A stretch of DNA of 64,000 nucleotides from an uncultured Clostridia bacterium (GTDB taxonomy: Bacteria; Bacillota; Clostridia; Christensenellales; Borkfalkiaceae). Location: contig CALVXG010000002.1 in NCBI GenBank assembly GCA_944368925.1, positions 124,001 to 188,000 of the forward strand, written 5' to 3'. Under the pieces are notes generated by a model. It saw only the letters and a program-made list of their open reading frames with translations, was not told the DNA's origin and did no database searches. Positions 7,574 to 15,830 of this stretch are shown in pieces; the stretch's first letter is position 1; the number at the start of each line of letters is the position of its first letter. The position numbers were made by a program, and so were the translations under genes.

Positions 7574-10387
7574 ATGAAAGACGAAATTTTTGTCAAGGGA
7601 GCTAAGGAAAACAATTTAAAGAATATAGACGTGCACATTCCGCGGGACACGCTGACGGTATTTACGGGGCTTTCGGGAAGCGGCAAATCGACGCTCGCGT
7701 TCGACACGATTTTTGCGGAAGGGCAGCGGCGGTATGTGGAGAGCCTGTCCTCGTATGCGCGGCAGTTTTTGGGGCAGATGGAAAAGCCGGACGTGGAATC
7801 GATCGACGGGCTTTCGCCCGCCATTTCGATCGACCAGAAGACGACGTCGCACAATCCCCGTTCGACGGTGGGGACGGTGACGGAGATCTACGACTATCTG
7901 CGACTGCTGTTTGCGCGCGTAGGGATCCCGCATTGTCCGAAATGCGGCAGGGAGATCCGCCGTCAGACGGTGGACGAGATCGCGGATAAAGTGATGGCGA
8001 TGCCGGAGGGGAGCAAGATCCTCGTGAATGCGCCGGTGGTGCGCGGAAGAAAGGGCGAGTACACGAAAAATTTGGAAGGGTACCGCAAGAGCGGGTACGG
8101 CAGGGTCAAGGTCGACGGGATCGTGTACGATCTGCAGGAAGATATCCGCCTGGATAAAAATATCAAGCACACGATCAGCGTGGTGGTGGACAGGCTCGTG
8201 GTGAAAGACGGCATTCAGAAGCGCCTGACGGACAGCCTGGAAAACGCATTGCGGCTTGCGGACGGACTGGTGGTGATCGACTGCAACGGCACGGAAGAAT
8301 TGTTTTCGACGAAATATGCCTGCCCCGATTGCGGGATCAGTATTGAAGAGATCGAGCCGCGTTTGTTTTCGTTCAATACGCCGTACGGCGCGTGTCCGGA
8401 ATGCGGCGGGCTCGGGTTCAAGCAGATCGTGGACGAAGCGCTGATCTGTCCGGACAAGACGAAGTCTCTGCGGCAGGGCGCCATATCGGTCGGCGGCTGG
8501 TTCTTGGAGAGCAAGCAGACGAACAACATGTATGTAGAGGCGGTCGCAAAGCATTTCGGCATCGACATGGACGTGCCCGTCAAAGACCTGCCGAAAGAGC
8601 AGTACGACATTCTCATGTACGGTGCGGGAAACGAAAAGATACCGATGAAATACGATTCGTACAATTTTCACGGTACTTACCAGATCACGTGGGAAGGATT
8701 TGTGAACACGCTTTCGCGCAGGTACCGCAACACGGAGAGCGAGGGCGTGAAAGCGGAGATCGAGAAGTACATTACCGATCTTCCCTGTCCCGTATGCGGC
8801 GGCAAGCGTCTGAAAAAGGAAGCGCTGAGCGTGTATGTGGGCGGCAAAAACATTGCGCAGCTTTGCGATCTGTCCATCACCGATCTGTATAATTTTTGCG
8901 AAAATCTGCAGCTGAGCGAAACGGAGCACCGCATTGCCGACGTGATTCTGAAAGAGATCAAAGCGCGGCTGAACTTTTTGCGGAACGTGGGGCTCGCGTA
9001 TCTGAACCTGTCCCGCAGTGCGGGGACGCTTTCGGGCGGCGAATCGCAGAGGATCCGCCTCGCCTCGCAGATCGGCAGTGGTCTTACGGGGGTGCTGTAC
9101 ATTCTGGACGAGCCGAGCATCGGCCTTCATCAAAGGGACAACGAAAAGCTGCTGAATACGCTTTTGCGGCTGCGCGATCTGGGGAATACGCTGATCGTGG
9201 TGGAGCATGACGAAGACACGATGCGCGCGGCGGATTACATCGTGGACATCGGGCCGAAAGCGGGCGTGCACGGCGGGGAAGTCGTGGCGTGCGGGAGCGT
9301 GCAGGATATCATGAATTCGCCGCGTTCGATCACGGGAGATTACCTGGCGGGCAGGCGCAAGATCGAGGTTCCGCCCGTGCGGCAGAAGCCGGACGGAAGG
9401 TATTTCGAAGTGTTCGGATGCAGGCAGAACAATCTGAAAAACATCGACGTAAAGATCCCCGTCGGGCTGATCACAGCAGTCACGGGAGTATCGGGTTCGG
9501 GCAAGAGTTCGCTCGTGAACGAGATCATTTACCCGTACATGGCAAACGAGCTCAACGGAGCGCACATGGTGACGGGCAAGAGCGACGGCTGCAAGGGCCT
9601 GGAATATTTCGATAAAGTCATTGCGATCGACCAGTCGCCGATCGGCAGGACGCCGCGCAGCAATCCCGCGACGTATACGGGCGTGTTCACGATGATCCGC
9701 GAACTGTTTGCGGCAACCCCCGACGCGCGCGAACGCGGCTACAAGGCGGGCAGGTTCTCGTTCAACGTTTCGGGCGGCCGCTGTGAAAATTGCTGCGGCG
9801 ACGGTATCAAAAAAATCGAGATGCACTTCCTTCCCGACATTTACGTTCCGTGCGAGGTGTGCGGCGGAAAGCGGTACAACCGCGAGACGCTGGAAGTGCG
9901 CTACAAGGGCAAAAACATTGCCGAAGTTCTGGACATGACGATCGAAGAATCCTGCGAATTTTTCTCGTCCGTTCCGAGCGTATACAATAAATTAAAGACG
10001 ATCAACGACGTCGGGCTCGGCTATATCAAGCTGGGGCAGAGTGCTACCACTCTTTCGGGAGGGGAGGCGCAGCGCGTAAAATTGGCGACGGAGCTTTCCA
10101 AACGCGCGACGGGAAAGACCTGCTACATTCTCGACGAGCCGACGACGGGACTGCACAGTTACGACGTGGACAAGCTGATCAAGATCTTGCAGTCGCTGCG
10201 CAGTTCGGGGAATACGGTTATTGTGATCGAACATAATCTGGACGTCATTAAGGTGGCGGACTGGATCGTGGATCTCGGCAAAGAAGGGGGCGACGGCGGC
10301 GGAGAAATCGTCGTGACGGGCACCCCGGAAGAGGTCGCCGCGTGCGATGAAAGCTATACGGGGCGCTTTTTGAAGAAACTTCTCTGA
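7574..10387 (+). CDS. uvrA: Excinuclease ABC subunit A
   Basis: 937 residues. UvrA is the dimeric ABC-type ATPase that finds DNA damage and loads UvrB. It has two ATPase halves: Walker A GLSGSGKS near residue 33 with signature LSGGES, and Walker A GVSGSGKS near residue 640 with LSGGEA. The zinc modules are CPKC, CPDC/CPEC, CPVC and CENC/CEVC. The third position of the last module reads CENCCGDG where CEACQGDG is more usual, but the ligands are kept. An ATG at 7562 overlaps the uvrB stop (ATGA), but GAGG at 7564-7567 is correctly placed only for the ATG at 7574, giving the typical start [10 protein letters not shown]. It is co-transcribed with uvrB and followed by a terminator. Confidence 0.97.
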   Translation: MKDEIFVKGAKENNLKNIDVHIPRDTLTVFTGLSGSGKSTLAFDTIFAEGQRRYVESLSSYARQFLGQMEKPDVESIDGLSPAISIDQKTTSHNPRSTVGTVTEIYDYLRLLFARVGIPHCPKCGREIRRQTVDEIADKVMAMPEGSKILVNAPVVRGRKGEYTKNLEGYRKSGYGRVKVDGIVYDLQEDIRLDKNIKHTISVVVDRLVVKDGIQKRLTDSLENALRLADGLVVIDCNGTEELFSTKYACPDCGISIEEIEPRLFSFNTPYGACPECGGLGFKQIVDEALICPDKTKSLRQGAISVGGWFLESKQTNNMYVEAVAKHFGIDMDVPVKDLPKEQYDILMYGAGNEKIPMKYDSYNFHGTYQITWEGFVNTLSRRYRNTESEGVKAEIEKYITDLPCPVCGGKRLKKEALSVYVGGKNIAQLCDLSITDLYNFCENLQLSETEHRIADVILKEIKARLNFLRNVGLAYLNLSRSAGTLSGGESQRIRLASQIGSGLTGVLYILDEPSIGLHQRDNEKLLNTLLRLRDLGNTLIVVEHDEDTMRAADYIVDIGPKAGVHGGEVVACGSVQDIMNSPRSITGDYLAGRRKIEVPPVRQKPDGRYFEVFGCRQNNLKNIDVKIPVGLITAVTGVSGSGKSSLVNEIIYPYMANELNGAHMVTGKSDGCKGLEYFDKVIAIDQSPIGRTPRSNPATYTGVFTMIRELFAATPDARERGYKAGRFSFNVSGGRCENCCGDGIKKIEMHFLPDIYVPCEVCGGKRYNRETLEVRYKGKNIAEVLDMTIEESCEFFSSVPSVYNKLKTINDVGLGYIKLGQSATTLSGGEAQRVKLATELSKRATGKTCYILDEPTTGLHSYDVDKLIKILQSLRSSGNTVIVIEHNLDVIKVADWIVDLGKEGGDGGGEIVVTGTPEEVAACDESYTGRFLKKLL

Positions 10388-10439
10388 ACGTTCGGCATCG
10401 CGCGGGGCGGAAAAGGGCAGAGCAAATAAAGAGAGGAAA

Positions 10440-10472
10440 AACGGGCGGCAACGAAAGTTGCCGCCCGTTTTT
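10440..10472. terminator. Bidirectional terminator between uvrA and the DUF4363 gene
   Basis: Perfect 13-bp arms (10440-10452 and 10457-10469) with a GAAA loop, flanked by an A run on the left and a T run on the right, so it can serve both converging units. Confidence 0.9.
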
Positions 10473-10490
10473 GTCATATAATTGCCTTTT

Positions 10491-10514
10491 CAGAGTACTA
10501 TGCGAGACATAATG
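10491..10514. repeat. Copy 1 of a recombination-site-like motif
   Basis: AGTACTATGCGAGACATAAT lies at 10494-10513. It matches the element at 21388-21407 at 17 of 20 positions. It sits between the uvrA terminator and the end of the DUF4363 gene. The right arm ATAATGCGC resembles an arm of the Xer/dif consensus. Function is unproven. Confidence 0.4.
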
Positions 10515-10541
10515 CGCCGATAAATGCGCATTTTAGAAAAA

Positions 10542-10919
10542 TCAGAAGATGTTTTCCAAAGACACGGAATACTGTTCGGGTATCTGCTGACAGATGACGA
10601 CGAGAACTTCTATTTTGGAAAGGGCGTCGCCGAAGTCTCCCGCTTCGATGCAGCCCGCCGCTTCCCCCAGCCAATAATCGATGTAGGCGATGTCGCCGTG
10701 CGGAATTACAATGTGCAATAATTTCTTTTCGCTGTCCCAGAGCGTTTTGACGGTGTCCGCGTCGGCGGGGGTGGCCTTATTTTCGCGCACCTTTTCTTCG
10801 AGAGCACCGACGGCGGCCGAAAATTTTTCGAACTCGTTCGACACGAAGATGTGTTCGAAGACGGCGGCGGAAACGAGCAGGGCGACGGAAATAAAGATAG
10901 AGAGCAGCGTCTTTACCAT
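10542..10919 (-). CDS. DUF4363 family membrane-anchored protein
   Basis: 125 residues: an N-terminal hydrophobic segment (about 3-22) acting as an uncleaved anchor, then a helical outer domain rich in charged residues, ending QYSVSLENIF. This matches DUF4363, a family known to sit directly downstream of YetF/DUF421 genes, as it does here with a 7-base overlap. I chose the ATG at 10919 because GGAGGG lies 6 bases upstream; an ATG two codons earlier (10925) is possible. The biochemical role is unknown; the pairing suggests that it works with the YetF-like protein in the envelope. Confidence 0.82.
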   Translation of the reverse strand: MVKTLLSIFISVALLVSAAVFEHIFVSNEFEKFSAAVGALEEKVRENKATPADADTVKTLWDSEKKLLHIVIPHGDIAYIDYWLGEAAGCIEAGDFGDALSKIEVLVVICQQIPEQYSVSLENIF

Positions 10920-11605
10920 GCGCATCCCTCCGGCAGGGCGATGCGGAAAGTGCGGTATTTTTCGCCCTTGCATTGCAGATAAATTTTCCCCGTTCCGTCC
11001 AAAGTCAGAACGTAAACTTTTTTGACGTTCGGAACGCCCTGTTCTTTCAGAAGGCGGTCAAAGAAGGCGTCGTCCGTCTTTGTGAGGGAGAGGTTGTGAT
11101 GCACATATTTTCCGTCGTTGACGATGAGGACGGGAAGAGATTCTTTGTTTTCTTTCGGGCAGTTTTCGCGCGGCATGGCGGTGAATTGTCCGTTTGCTTC
11201 GTAGAGGGCGTAGGCGGCTTCGTCGAGTGAAAAAAAGCCCGCCGTCCGCATGGATTCGATGAGGTCGGAGAGGTCGAGGTGATTCTTTTTCAGCTGCGAA
11301 ATATCCACGCCGTTTTTGTTGATCACGATGGAAGGTTTTCCGCCGACTAAAGTCTTGAACGGGCGGATGTACAGGTCGGCCAGCAGCAGAAGCTGGTGAA
11401 GAAGAAAAATGGTGATCATGGATACGATCCCGTACAAAAGCGGGATGGAAGTATCGGCCATCGGGATGCAGGCAAGTTCGGCGATCAGCAGGGTGATGAC
11501 GAGCTCGAACGGCTGCATTTCGCCGATCTGCCGTTTGCCCATCAGCCGCATGACGGCGAGCAGCGCGATAAAGATAATGGCGGTTCTTAAAAAAATCAGT
11601 CCCAT
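10913..11605 (-). CDS. YetF/DUF421 family membrane protein
   Basis: 230 residues. Three hydrophobic segments (about 3-20, 33-50, 55-80) precede a cytoplasmic alpha/beta domain. The conserved stretch MRLMGKRQIGEMQPFELV and KPSIVINKNGVD mark the family. YetF-type proteins are linked to spore or membrane stress functions in Bacillus, but no reaction is established. The start at 11605 gives the usual N-terminus (MGLIFLRTAI) but has no clear ribosome site; a 14-bp perfect hairpin (11620-11650) stands right upstream and may affect translation. The open frame continues to 11902 without support. It is followed by DUF4363. Confidence 0.88.
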   Translation of the reverse strand: MGLIFLRTAIIFIALLAVMRLMGKRQIGEMQPFELVITLLIAELACIPMADTSIPLLYGIVSMITIFLLHQLLLLADLYIRPFKTLVGGKPSIVINKNGVDISQLKKNHLDLSDLIESMRTAGFFSLDEAAYALYEANGQFTAMPRENCPKENKESLPVLIVNDGKYVHHNLSLTKTDDAFFDRLLKEQGVPNVKKVYVLTLDGTGKIYLQCKGEKYRTFRIALPEGCAW

Positions 11606-11619
11606 GCCGTTAGTATGCC

Positions 11620-11650
11620 GCGCCGCAAAAGAAATATTCTTTTGCGGCGC
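11620..11650 (-). promoter_or_regulatory. Hairpin directly upstream of the yetF-like start
   Basis: Perfect 14-bp arms (11620-11633 and 11637-11650) with a 3-base loop, 14 bases before the start codon on the - strand. There is no T run at the proper place for a terminator; it may modulate translation. Confidence 0.5.
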
Positions 11651-11728
11651 GCGGGAAAAACGCGGAAAGACGAAGAAAAAAGAGGGGAGGAAAAATGAAA
11701 AAATTTTCAAAAAATGCCTGTCATTTGC

Positions 11729-11757
11729 TTGCCAGAAAGAGGGAAAGAGAGTATAAT
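11729..11757 (+). promoter_or_regulatory. Sigma-A promoter of folT
   Basis: TTGCCA (11729-11734), 17 bases, perfect TATAAT (11752-11757); transcription would begin just before the riboswitch. Confidence 0.85.
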
Positions 11758-11769
11758 GTAACCAATAAA

Positions 11770-11864
11770 TGCAGAGTAGCCAAGGCGCGTTAAGTGTTGC
11801 GAAACGGGACGTTGTTCGCAAACGAAAGGGAAGCCCCCTGCGGTGCCGAGGCGCGTCCGTTGCA
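11770..11864 (+). ncRNA. Tetrahydrofolate (THF) riboswitch aptamer
   Basis: The conserved THF-riboswitch blocks occur in order: AGAGTAG (11773-11779), GCGTTAAGTG (11787-11796), GGGACGTTG (11806-11814), CGAAAG (11823-11828), CTGCGGTGCC (11838-11847) and GCGTCCG (11853-11859). GGGACG can form the known pseudoknot with CGTCC. P3 forms from GTTGCGAA and TTCGCAAAC. P1 would be UGCAG (11770-11774) with UUGCA (11860-11864). It lies between the promoter and the folT folate transporter gene, the classical target. Binding of reduced folate should repress folT. Confidence 0.9.
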
Positions 11865-11903
11865 AGGATAGCCGCCCGTTTTCGGTGCGCACTGTTTTTC
11901 ATC

Positions 11904-11933
11904 GGACCTCTCAGATTACGGGAGGTTTTTTTC
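11904..11933 (+). terminator. Expression platform: terminator / ribosome-site-sequestering hairpin
   Basis: ACCTCTC (11906-11912) pairs with GGGAGGT (11920-11926), followed by seven T, and the ATG comes only 9 bases after GGAGG. The same 3' arm is the only ribosome site of folT, so closing the hairpin both terminates transcription and hides the site. Confidence 0.8.
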
Positions 11934-11934
11934 T

Positions 11935-12507
11935 ATGTTCACAAAAGTTTTCAGATCCATGTCCCTGGCAAAGCAGATTTCCTTTTTGGCGATCTTTGTG
12001 GCGCTGAGCATAGCCGTCAATTCCGTTGTTGAAATTGATTTGGGCGGGACGAACAAGATCACGTTTACGTATTTTGTTTGTTTTTTTGCGGGGTTTTTGT
12101 TGGGGCCTTTGCCGGGCTTTATCGTCGGTTTTTTGGGCGATCTTGTCGGATTTTTGATCAGACCTGTTATGGTGTACTGGTTTTTCGGCGTGACGATCGG
12201 CCTGTTCGGGTTTCTTTCGGGGCTGATCATGAACGGGATCCGCAAGGAGGGCACGGGCTGGCTGTACGGAAAAGCGGCGATTTCTTTTGCTGTCTGTTTT
12301 CTGTTGATTACCTGTGTGCTTAATACTATTATCAATTATTATTACGTTTATCTGTTTTATTGGGACGGAGTTTTTAAAAAAGCCTTTTGGGTCTATTTTG
12401 CAGGAAGGATCGGGCTTCAGAGTATCGTTTATTTGATCAATGTAGTGCTGTGTTTTATTGCTCTTCCGTTCAGCGTAAAGTTAAAGGCTTTTCGGGAGCT
12501 TCGCTGA
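11935..12507 (+). CDS. folT: ECF transporter S component, folate-specific (FolT)
   Basis: 190 residues, strongly hydrophobic with about six membrane segments. It is the substrate-binding S component of a group II energy-coupling-factor transporter, which shares an EcfA/EcfA'/EcfT module encoded elsewhere. Typical features are the N-terminal stretch LAKQISFLAIFVALSIAVN, the GFLLGPLPGFIVGFLGDLVGF loop and the basic C-terminus. Folate specificity follows from the FolT pattern and the THF riboswitch directly upstream. The start at 11935 uses the SD inside the riboswitch hairpin. A strong bidirectional terminator follows. It imports folates under reduced-folate feedback. Confidence 0.92.
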   Translation: MFTKVFRSMSLAKQISFLAIFVALSIAVNSVVEIDLGGTNKITFTYFVCFFAGFLLGPLPGFIVGFLGDLVGFLIRPVMVYWFFGVTIGLFGFLSGLIMNGIRKEGTGWLYGKAAISFAVCFLLITCVLNTIINYYYVYLFYWDGVFKKAFWVYFAGRIGLQSIVYLINVVLCFIALPFSVKLKAFRELR

Positions 12508-12543
12508 CCGCCGCCTTTCGGGCAATACAAAAAATTGAAACTT

Positions 12544-12579
12544 AAAAAAGCGCGCAGCTTTTAAGCTGCGCGCTTTTTT
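12544..12579. terminator. Bidirectional terminator between folT and the flippase gene
   Basis: AAAAAAGCGCGCAGCTT pairs perfectly with its complement around a 2-base loop; A run on one side, T run on the other. Confidence 0.92.
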
Positions 12580-12595
12580 GTTACAGACGTGAGGG

Positions 12596-14098
12596 TCAGG
12601 CTTTTTTGAGGAGAAGACGGACCCAACGCGGCTGTGCGAGTCCCAGCGCGAGCAGGAAGAGTCCTTCGGCGGCGAGTAAGACGATTCCGCACAAAACGGT
12701 TGCGGCCAAATGCGGCAGGAGTGCGGACAAAACATTGTGCAGCAGGAATCCGAAGACGGAAGCGGGGAGAATGGCGGCTGCGGAGCAGAGGGTGTGTTTG
12801 AGAAAACGCACCTTTTCTTTGCATTTTTTTCGGATGAGGCGCAAGTTCAGAAGCATGGAAATGACGGAACTCAAAGCCATGCCGATCAGAAGCCCGTAGA
12901 TGCCTGCAAATTGCGGGAGAAACCACACACAAAGGAGGGTGGCGGCGGCGCCCGCGAAGAAGTAAAGGCAAGTCTGTTTTTCGCAGCCGATGGAATTGAG
13001 AACGCTGGTGGAGATCATGCCGAGGCTCATGGGGAGGATCATGAGGCAGCTGTTGCGGATGATTTGGCCGCCGTGGCGGCTGGAAAAAAGGAGAATGCCT
13101 ATGTCTTCGCCGAGGACGAGCAGGACGGGAATGAGCAGGCAGGCGATCAGAACGGTGACTTTGAGGGCGCGTTCGATGTTCAGGCGCATTTTTGTGTGTT
13201 CACCGCGGTAGAAATTTTCTGCGAGCTCGGGGACGAGGACGAGTGCGAGCGAGCCGATGAGGGTAGCGGGGATAGTTAGGATGGGCATGCACATGCCCAT
13301 GGCGGTGCCGATCTCGCTCATGGCCTCGCTGTTGGTAAAGCCTGCGGCGATGAGCCTTGCGGGCAGGAGCAGGGAGATGACGGAATTGATGAGCGAGTTG
13401 GAAGTGCGCATGCCCGTGATGGGGAGCGCGGAAGAAAGGAGGGGCTTGAACTGACGTCTCGGATTTTTGATTTTTCCGCCTTTGACGAAGAACCAGACGG
13501 CGGAGAGGGAGAAAGAGACGAGGTAGGAAAGGACGATGGCGACGGCGGCGCGTTTGGCGCCGTTGAGGACGTCGGTCATGGCGCTGACGAGGACGACGCC
13601 GGCGGCGATCATGACGAGTTCTTCGATGAGGTCGATGACGCAATAGGGGATGAATTGTTTATTGCCCCACAGAGCGCCGCGGATGACGGAATAGACGGAA
13701 TTGAAGACGAGGCTGGGCAAGAGAATTAAGAGGACGGCCATGCAGCGCGGGTCGGAGAAGAGGAAATCGAAGGCGTTGTGGCCGAAGAACAAGATGCTGA
13801 ACACGGGGACGGAGAAGCACAGGGCGCAGACGAGAGCGGCGGTCACGACGGATTGTTGAGCCGCGGCGTTGTTTTTTGCGCGGTATTTGGTGATGAGGCG
13901 CGAGACGGTGAGGGGAATACCGGAAGCGGCGGCGGTGGCGAGGACGGCGAAGACGGAGAGGGCGATCTGGTAGATGCCCATGCCTTCCGAGCCGAGAGTA
14001 CGGGAAAGGATGATGCGGTAGATGAAGCCGAACGTCTTTTCCGCGACGGAAAAGACGGTGACGTAAGCGGCCGTTCTGTATAGATTCTGTCTGCTCAA
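12596..14098 (-). CDS. SpoVB/MurJ-like polysaccharide flippase (MOP superfamily)
   Basis: About 500 residues and 14 hydrophobic segments, as in MOP-superfamily lipid-linked oligosaccharide flippases. SRTLGSEGMGIYQIALS and the following membrane segments resemble stage V sporulation protein B and related exporters, which flip cell-wall or cortex precursors. An ATG at 14221 is in frame but would add 41 residues that do not look like this family. I prefer the TTG at 14098 (MSRQNLYRTAAYVTVFSVAEKTFG...), preceded by GGCAGG at 7 bases. The gene lies next to sporulation-like genes on the other strand. The exact lipid-linked cargo is not known. The second half carries the usual variable loops (CEKQTCLYFFAGAAATLL). 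Confidence 0.85.
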   Translation of the reverse strand: MSRQNLYRTAAYVTVFSVAEKTFGFIYRIILSRTLGSEGMGIYQIALSVFAVLATAAASGIPLTVSRLITKYRAKNNAAAQQSVVTAALVCALCFSVPVFSILFFGHNAFDFLFSDPRCMAVLLILLPSLVFNSVYSVIRGALWGNKQFIPYCVIDLIEELVMIAAGVVLVSAMTDVLNGAKRAAVAIVLSYLVSFSLSAVWFFVKGGKIKNPRRQFKPLLSSALPITGMRTSNSLINSVISLLLPARLIAAGFTNSEAMSEIGTAMGMCMPILTIPATLIGSLALVLVPELAENFYRGEHTKMRLNIERALKVTVLIACLLIPVLLVLGEDIGILLFSSRHGGQIIRNSCLMILPMSLGMISTSVLNSIGCEKQTCLYFFAGAAATLLCVWFLPQFAGIYGLLIGMALSSVISMLLNLRLIRKKCKEKVRFLKHTLCSAAAILPASVFGFLLHNVLSALLPHLAATVLCGIVLLAAEGLFLLALGLAQPRWVRLLLKKA

Positions 14099-14241
14099 AA
14101 TAAAACCTGCCTTCGGTGCGCGGCGTACGTGAAAGTCCGGCCCGCGGAAGTAAGGGCGGAACATTACAAACTGCGGCCGCGCAAGGCGGGGCGGTTTGAT
14201 GATTTGCCGTACGGTACGCACATTTTGTCGGAAATAGTCAT

Positions 14242-14287
14242 ATTATATATACAGCGCCGCGCCCGCGAATATTCGCGGGCGCGGCGC
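14242..14287 (-). promoter_or_regulatory. Promoter region with a 34-bp perfect palindrome
   Basis: A perfect palindrome of 17-bp arms spans 14254-14287 (centre GAAT/ATTC). On the - strand a TATAAT (14247-14242) follows 7 bases later, so the palindrome covers the -35 region of the flippase promoter. It could be an operator or a cruciform/terminator element. Confidence 0.5.
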
Positions 14288-14323
14288 AACTTGTATTTTG
14301 CGGAAAAAATTTCCGCGGGGAGG

Positions 14324-14352
14324 GTCATAAAAAAGCGGCGGGCGCATAGAAT
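14324..14352 (+). promoter_or_regulatory. Sigma-E-like (mother cell) promoter of the LysM gene
   Basis: GTCATAAA (14324-14331), 13 bases, CATAGAAT (14345-14352). This matches the Bacillus sigma-E pattern GTCATAtt-N13/14-CATAcaaT closely, and no sigma-A boxes are seen here. Confidence 0.6.
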
Positions 14353-14385
14353 AGATAATGCGTTTCGGAAAAGGAGGGCGGAGAG

Positions 14386-14730
14386 ATGTGCAAATTGACG
14401 GCAAGCGGGAAGAATCCGCTCGGGCTGTACGAAGTGAAGGAAGGGGATACGGCGGCGTCTGTGAGCGGGGCGTACGGGATATTGCCGCAGGAGCTTGCGG
14501 CGGCGAACGGGCTTTCGGAATTTCCGCCTGCGGGGAGTATTCTGCTGATTCCCGAACGGGAGGGCGAAGTGTACGAAGTACGGCCGGGGGAGACGCTTGC
14601 GGAGGTATCCGAAAAATTCGGGATGACGGAAGGGGAATTTTCGCGGCTGAACAGGTGTTCCTATGTATATCCGACGCAGCGGGTGATCGTATTTCGTCCG
14701 CGGGCGGGGAAAGAGGGAAAGGAAAAGTAA
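14386..14730 (+). CDS. Two-LysM-domain protein, probably sporulation-related
   Basis: 114 residues with two LysM peptidoglycan-binding modules: about 13-56 (YEVKEGDTAASVSGAYG ... SILLIP) and about 62-105 (YEVRPGETLAEVSEKFG ... RVIVFRP). There is no signal peptide, so it stays in the cytosol where it is made. This is as expected for mother-cell proteins that bind the forespore envelope or coat, such as SafA and SpoVID-like proteins. GGAGG and GGAGAG stand upstream of the start at 14386. A sigma-E-like promoter precedes it and a sigma-K-like promoter overlaps its stop, which supports a sporulation role by inference. Confidence 0.82.
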   Translation: MCKLTASGKNPLGLYEVKEGDTAASVSGAYGILPQELAAANGLSEFPPAGSILLIPEREGEVYEVRPGETLAEVSEKFGMTEGEFSRLNRCSYVYPTQRVIVFRPRAGKEGKEK

Positions 14731-14756
14731 CAGCGGCGGGAGAAGGTTCATATACT
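14729..14756 (+). promoter_or_regulatory. Sigma-K-like promoter of the coat-like protein gene
   Basis: AACA (14729-14732), 16 bases, CATATACT (14749-14756), fitting the late mother-cell pattern mACm-N16-CATAnnnT. The boxes are short, so this is only a good candidate. Confidence 0.5.
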
Positions 14757-14835
14757 GAAATATAGGAAACGCGCGCTCTGGAGCAATCATAACGCGCGGC
14801 GTCTATCTTGAATTTTTACAAATCGGAGGTCAAAT

Positions 14836-15519
14836 ATGTCGTTTTTTTCCAATTTCCAGACGGATAAATGCCCCGGCCCGATCAACGGCAATCCGCTCAA
14901 CGGACTGAGCGAAAAAGTGTGCATACAGGCGCAACGGGTTTTTGATGCCTGTATCAAGCAAGGGCAGAGCGAAGGGGTCATTTTGAATATAACCGATCCT
15001 GTGCCTTCCAATCCTACATATCCGCTCACGTTTATCAGTGCGCGCAGTACGACGTCTGTGGGGCAGGTGGCGGCGTTCCAGGTAGATCGTTTGCCCGACC
15101 GTGCGGGGTGTGCCCGTGTTCAGGCGACGATCAACATCCCCGTGGAAGTGGTGTATACGGACGCCAACGGGACGGAAGGGAAAGCCAACGCCGTGGTGAC
15201 GGTGAGCGAAGACGTGATTTTGTTTGTGCCGCAGCCCTCGATCATGCCCTACGAAGTGCAAAGCGTGGTGAGTGCGGTTTCGCCCGAGGGGACGTTCAAC
15301 AGTCAGAACAACACGTTTGTCGTGGATTTGTGTACGACGGTGATCCTGAAGATCGTGATCAATGTAGATCTTCTGGTGCCCTCGTACGGGTATTGCGTGA
15401 TCCCGCCCGCGCAGGAGTACACGCAGGAAGTATGTGCGGGATTTTTTGAGTTGCCGCTTTATCCGCAGGGGAATACGAATTGCGGGTGCGGCGGTTGCGG
15501 CAATAATTGCAGCAAGTAA
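14836..15519 (+). CDS. Cysteine-tailed protein of unknown family, possibly a spore coat protein
   Basis: 227 residues without signal peptide or membrane segment. The N-terminus holds a short helical region with two Cys (about 12-40, CPGPINGNPLNGLSEKVC). The middle is beta-rich (about 45-190). The C-terminus is Cys/Gly/Asn-rich (about 214-227, NCGCGGCGNNCSK), suited to disulfide or metal cross-linking. This composition, the sigma-K-like promoter and the LysM neighbour suggest a spore surface protein; I do not recognise a named family. The start at 14836 has GGAGG 7 bases upstream. A terminator follows at 15532-15567. Confidence 0.75.
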   Translation: MSFFSNFQTDKCPGPINGNPLNGLSEKVCIQAQRVFDACIKQGQSEGVILNITDPVPSNPTYPLTFISARSTTSVGQVAAFQVDRLPDRAGCARVQATINIPVEVVYTDANGTEGKANAVVTVSEDVILFVPQPSIMPYEVQSVVSAVSPEGTFNSQNNTFVVDLCTTVILKIVINVDLLVPSYGYCVIPPAQEYTQEVCAGFFELPLYPQGNTNCGCGGCGNNCSK

Positions 15520-15531
15520 CCGACGCAGATC

Positions 15532-15567
15532 AAAAAAGCCGGTATGCTTTCATATCGGCTTTTTTCT
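15532..15567 (+). terminator. Terminator after the coat-like protein gene
   Basis: AAAAAAGCCGGTATG pairs with CATATCGGCTTTTTT (one G-T pair) around a CTTT loop. Confidence 0.85.
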
Positions 15568-15599
15568 TTTGCGGCGGAACAATTGGAGGGGGTAAAGAA

Positions 15600-15782
15600 A
15601 TGGAAAAGGCGTGCAAGAGGGAAGAAGCGCGGTGCGTGATCTGCAAAGGGCCCGCGGAAGCGGGCAAGAAGATATGCGAATGCTGTCGGGAGAGTTTGGC
15701 GCTTTGCGACATGGAAAATTATCTGGCGCGGGAAACGGCTGGTAAAATTTGCGGGACAGACGGTGCAAACGCTTTCAAATAG
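15600..15782 (+). CDS. Small zinc-ribbon-like protein
   Basis: 60 residues. Two pairs of cysteines, CVICKG (about 12-17) and CECC (about 26-29), form a treble-clef or zinc-ribbon-like knuckle. The remaining sequence is charged with no membrane segment. I took the ATG at 15600, which has GGAGGGGG at 9 bases; the longer frame from 15507 crosses the terminator. Similar small Cys-knuckle proteins in Clostridia are uncharacterised. It precedes, and may be loosely linked to, the phosphoesterase gene, which has its own promoter inside the end of this gene. Confidence 0.6.
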   Translation: MEKACKREEARCVICKGPAEAGKKICECCRESLALCDMENYLARETAGKICGTDGANAFK

Positions 15783-15801
15783 AGTGAAATTGTGGTACAA
15801 T
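15773..15801 (+). promoter_or_regulatory. Sigma-A promoter of the phosphoesterase gene
   Basis: TTTCAA (15773-15778), 17 bases, TACAAT (15796-15801). Confidence 0.65.
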
Positions 15802-15830
15802 TTGGGCATAAAGAGTAAGGACGGGATTTC

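Noticed and set aside
7616-9826. Long open frame on the strand opposite uvrA (736 codons)
   Set aside because: It is a shadow of uvrA caused by high G+C codon use; the protein is Arg/His/Pro-rich, has no ribosome site and no family resemblance.
10491-10514. Chromosomal dif site
   Set aside because: Only one arm resembles the dif consensus, the Bacillota form differs, and a second similar copy exists; kept only as a recombination-site-like motif.
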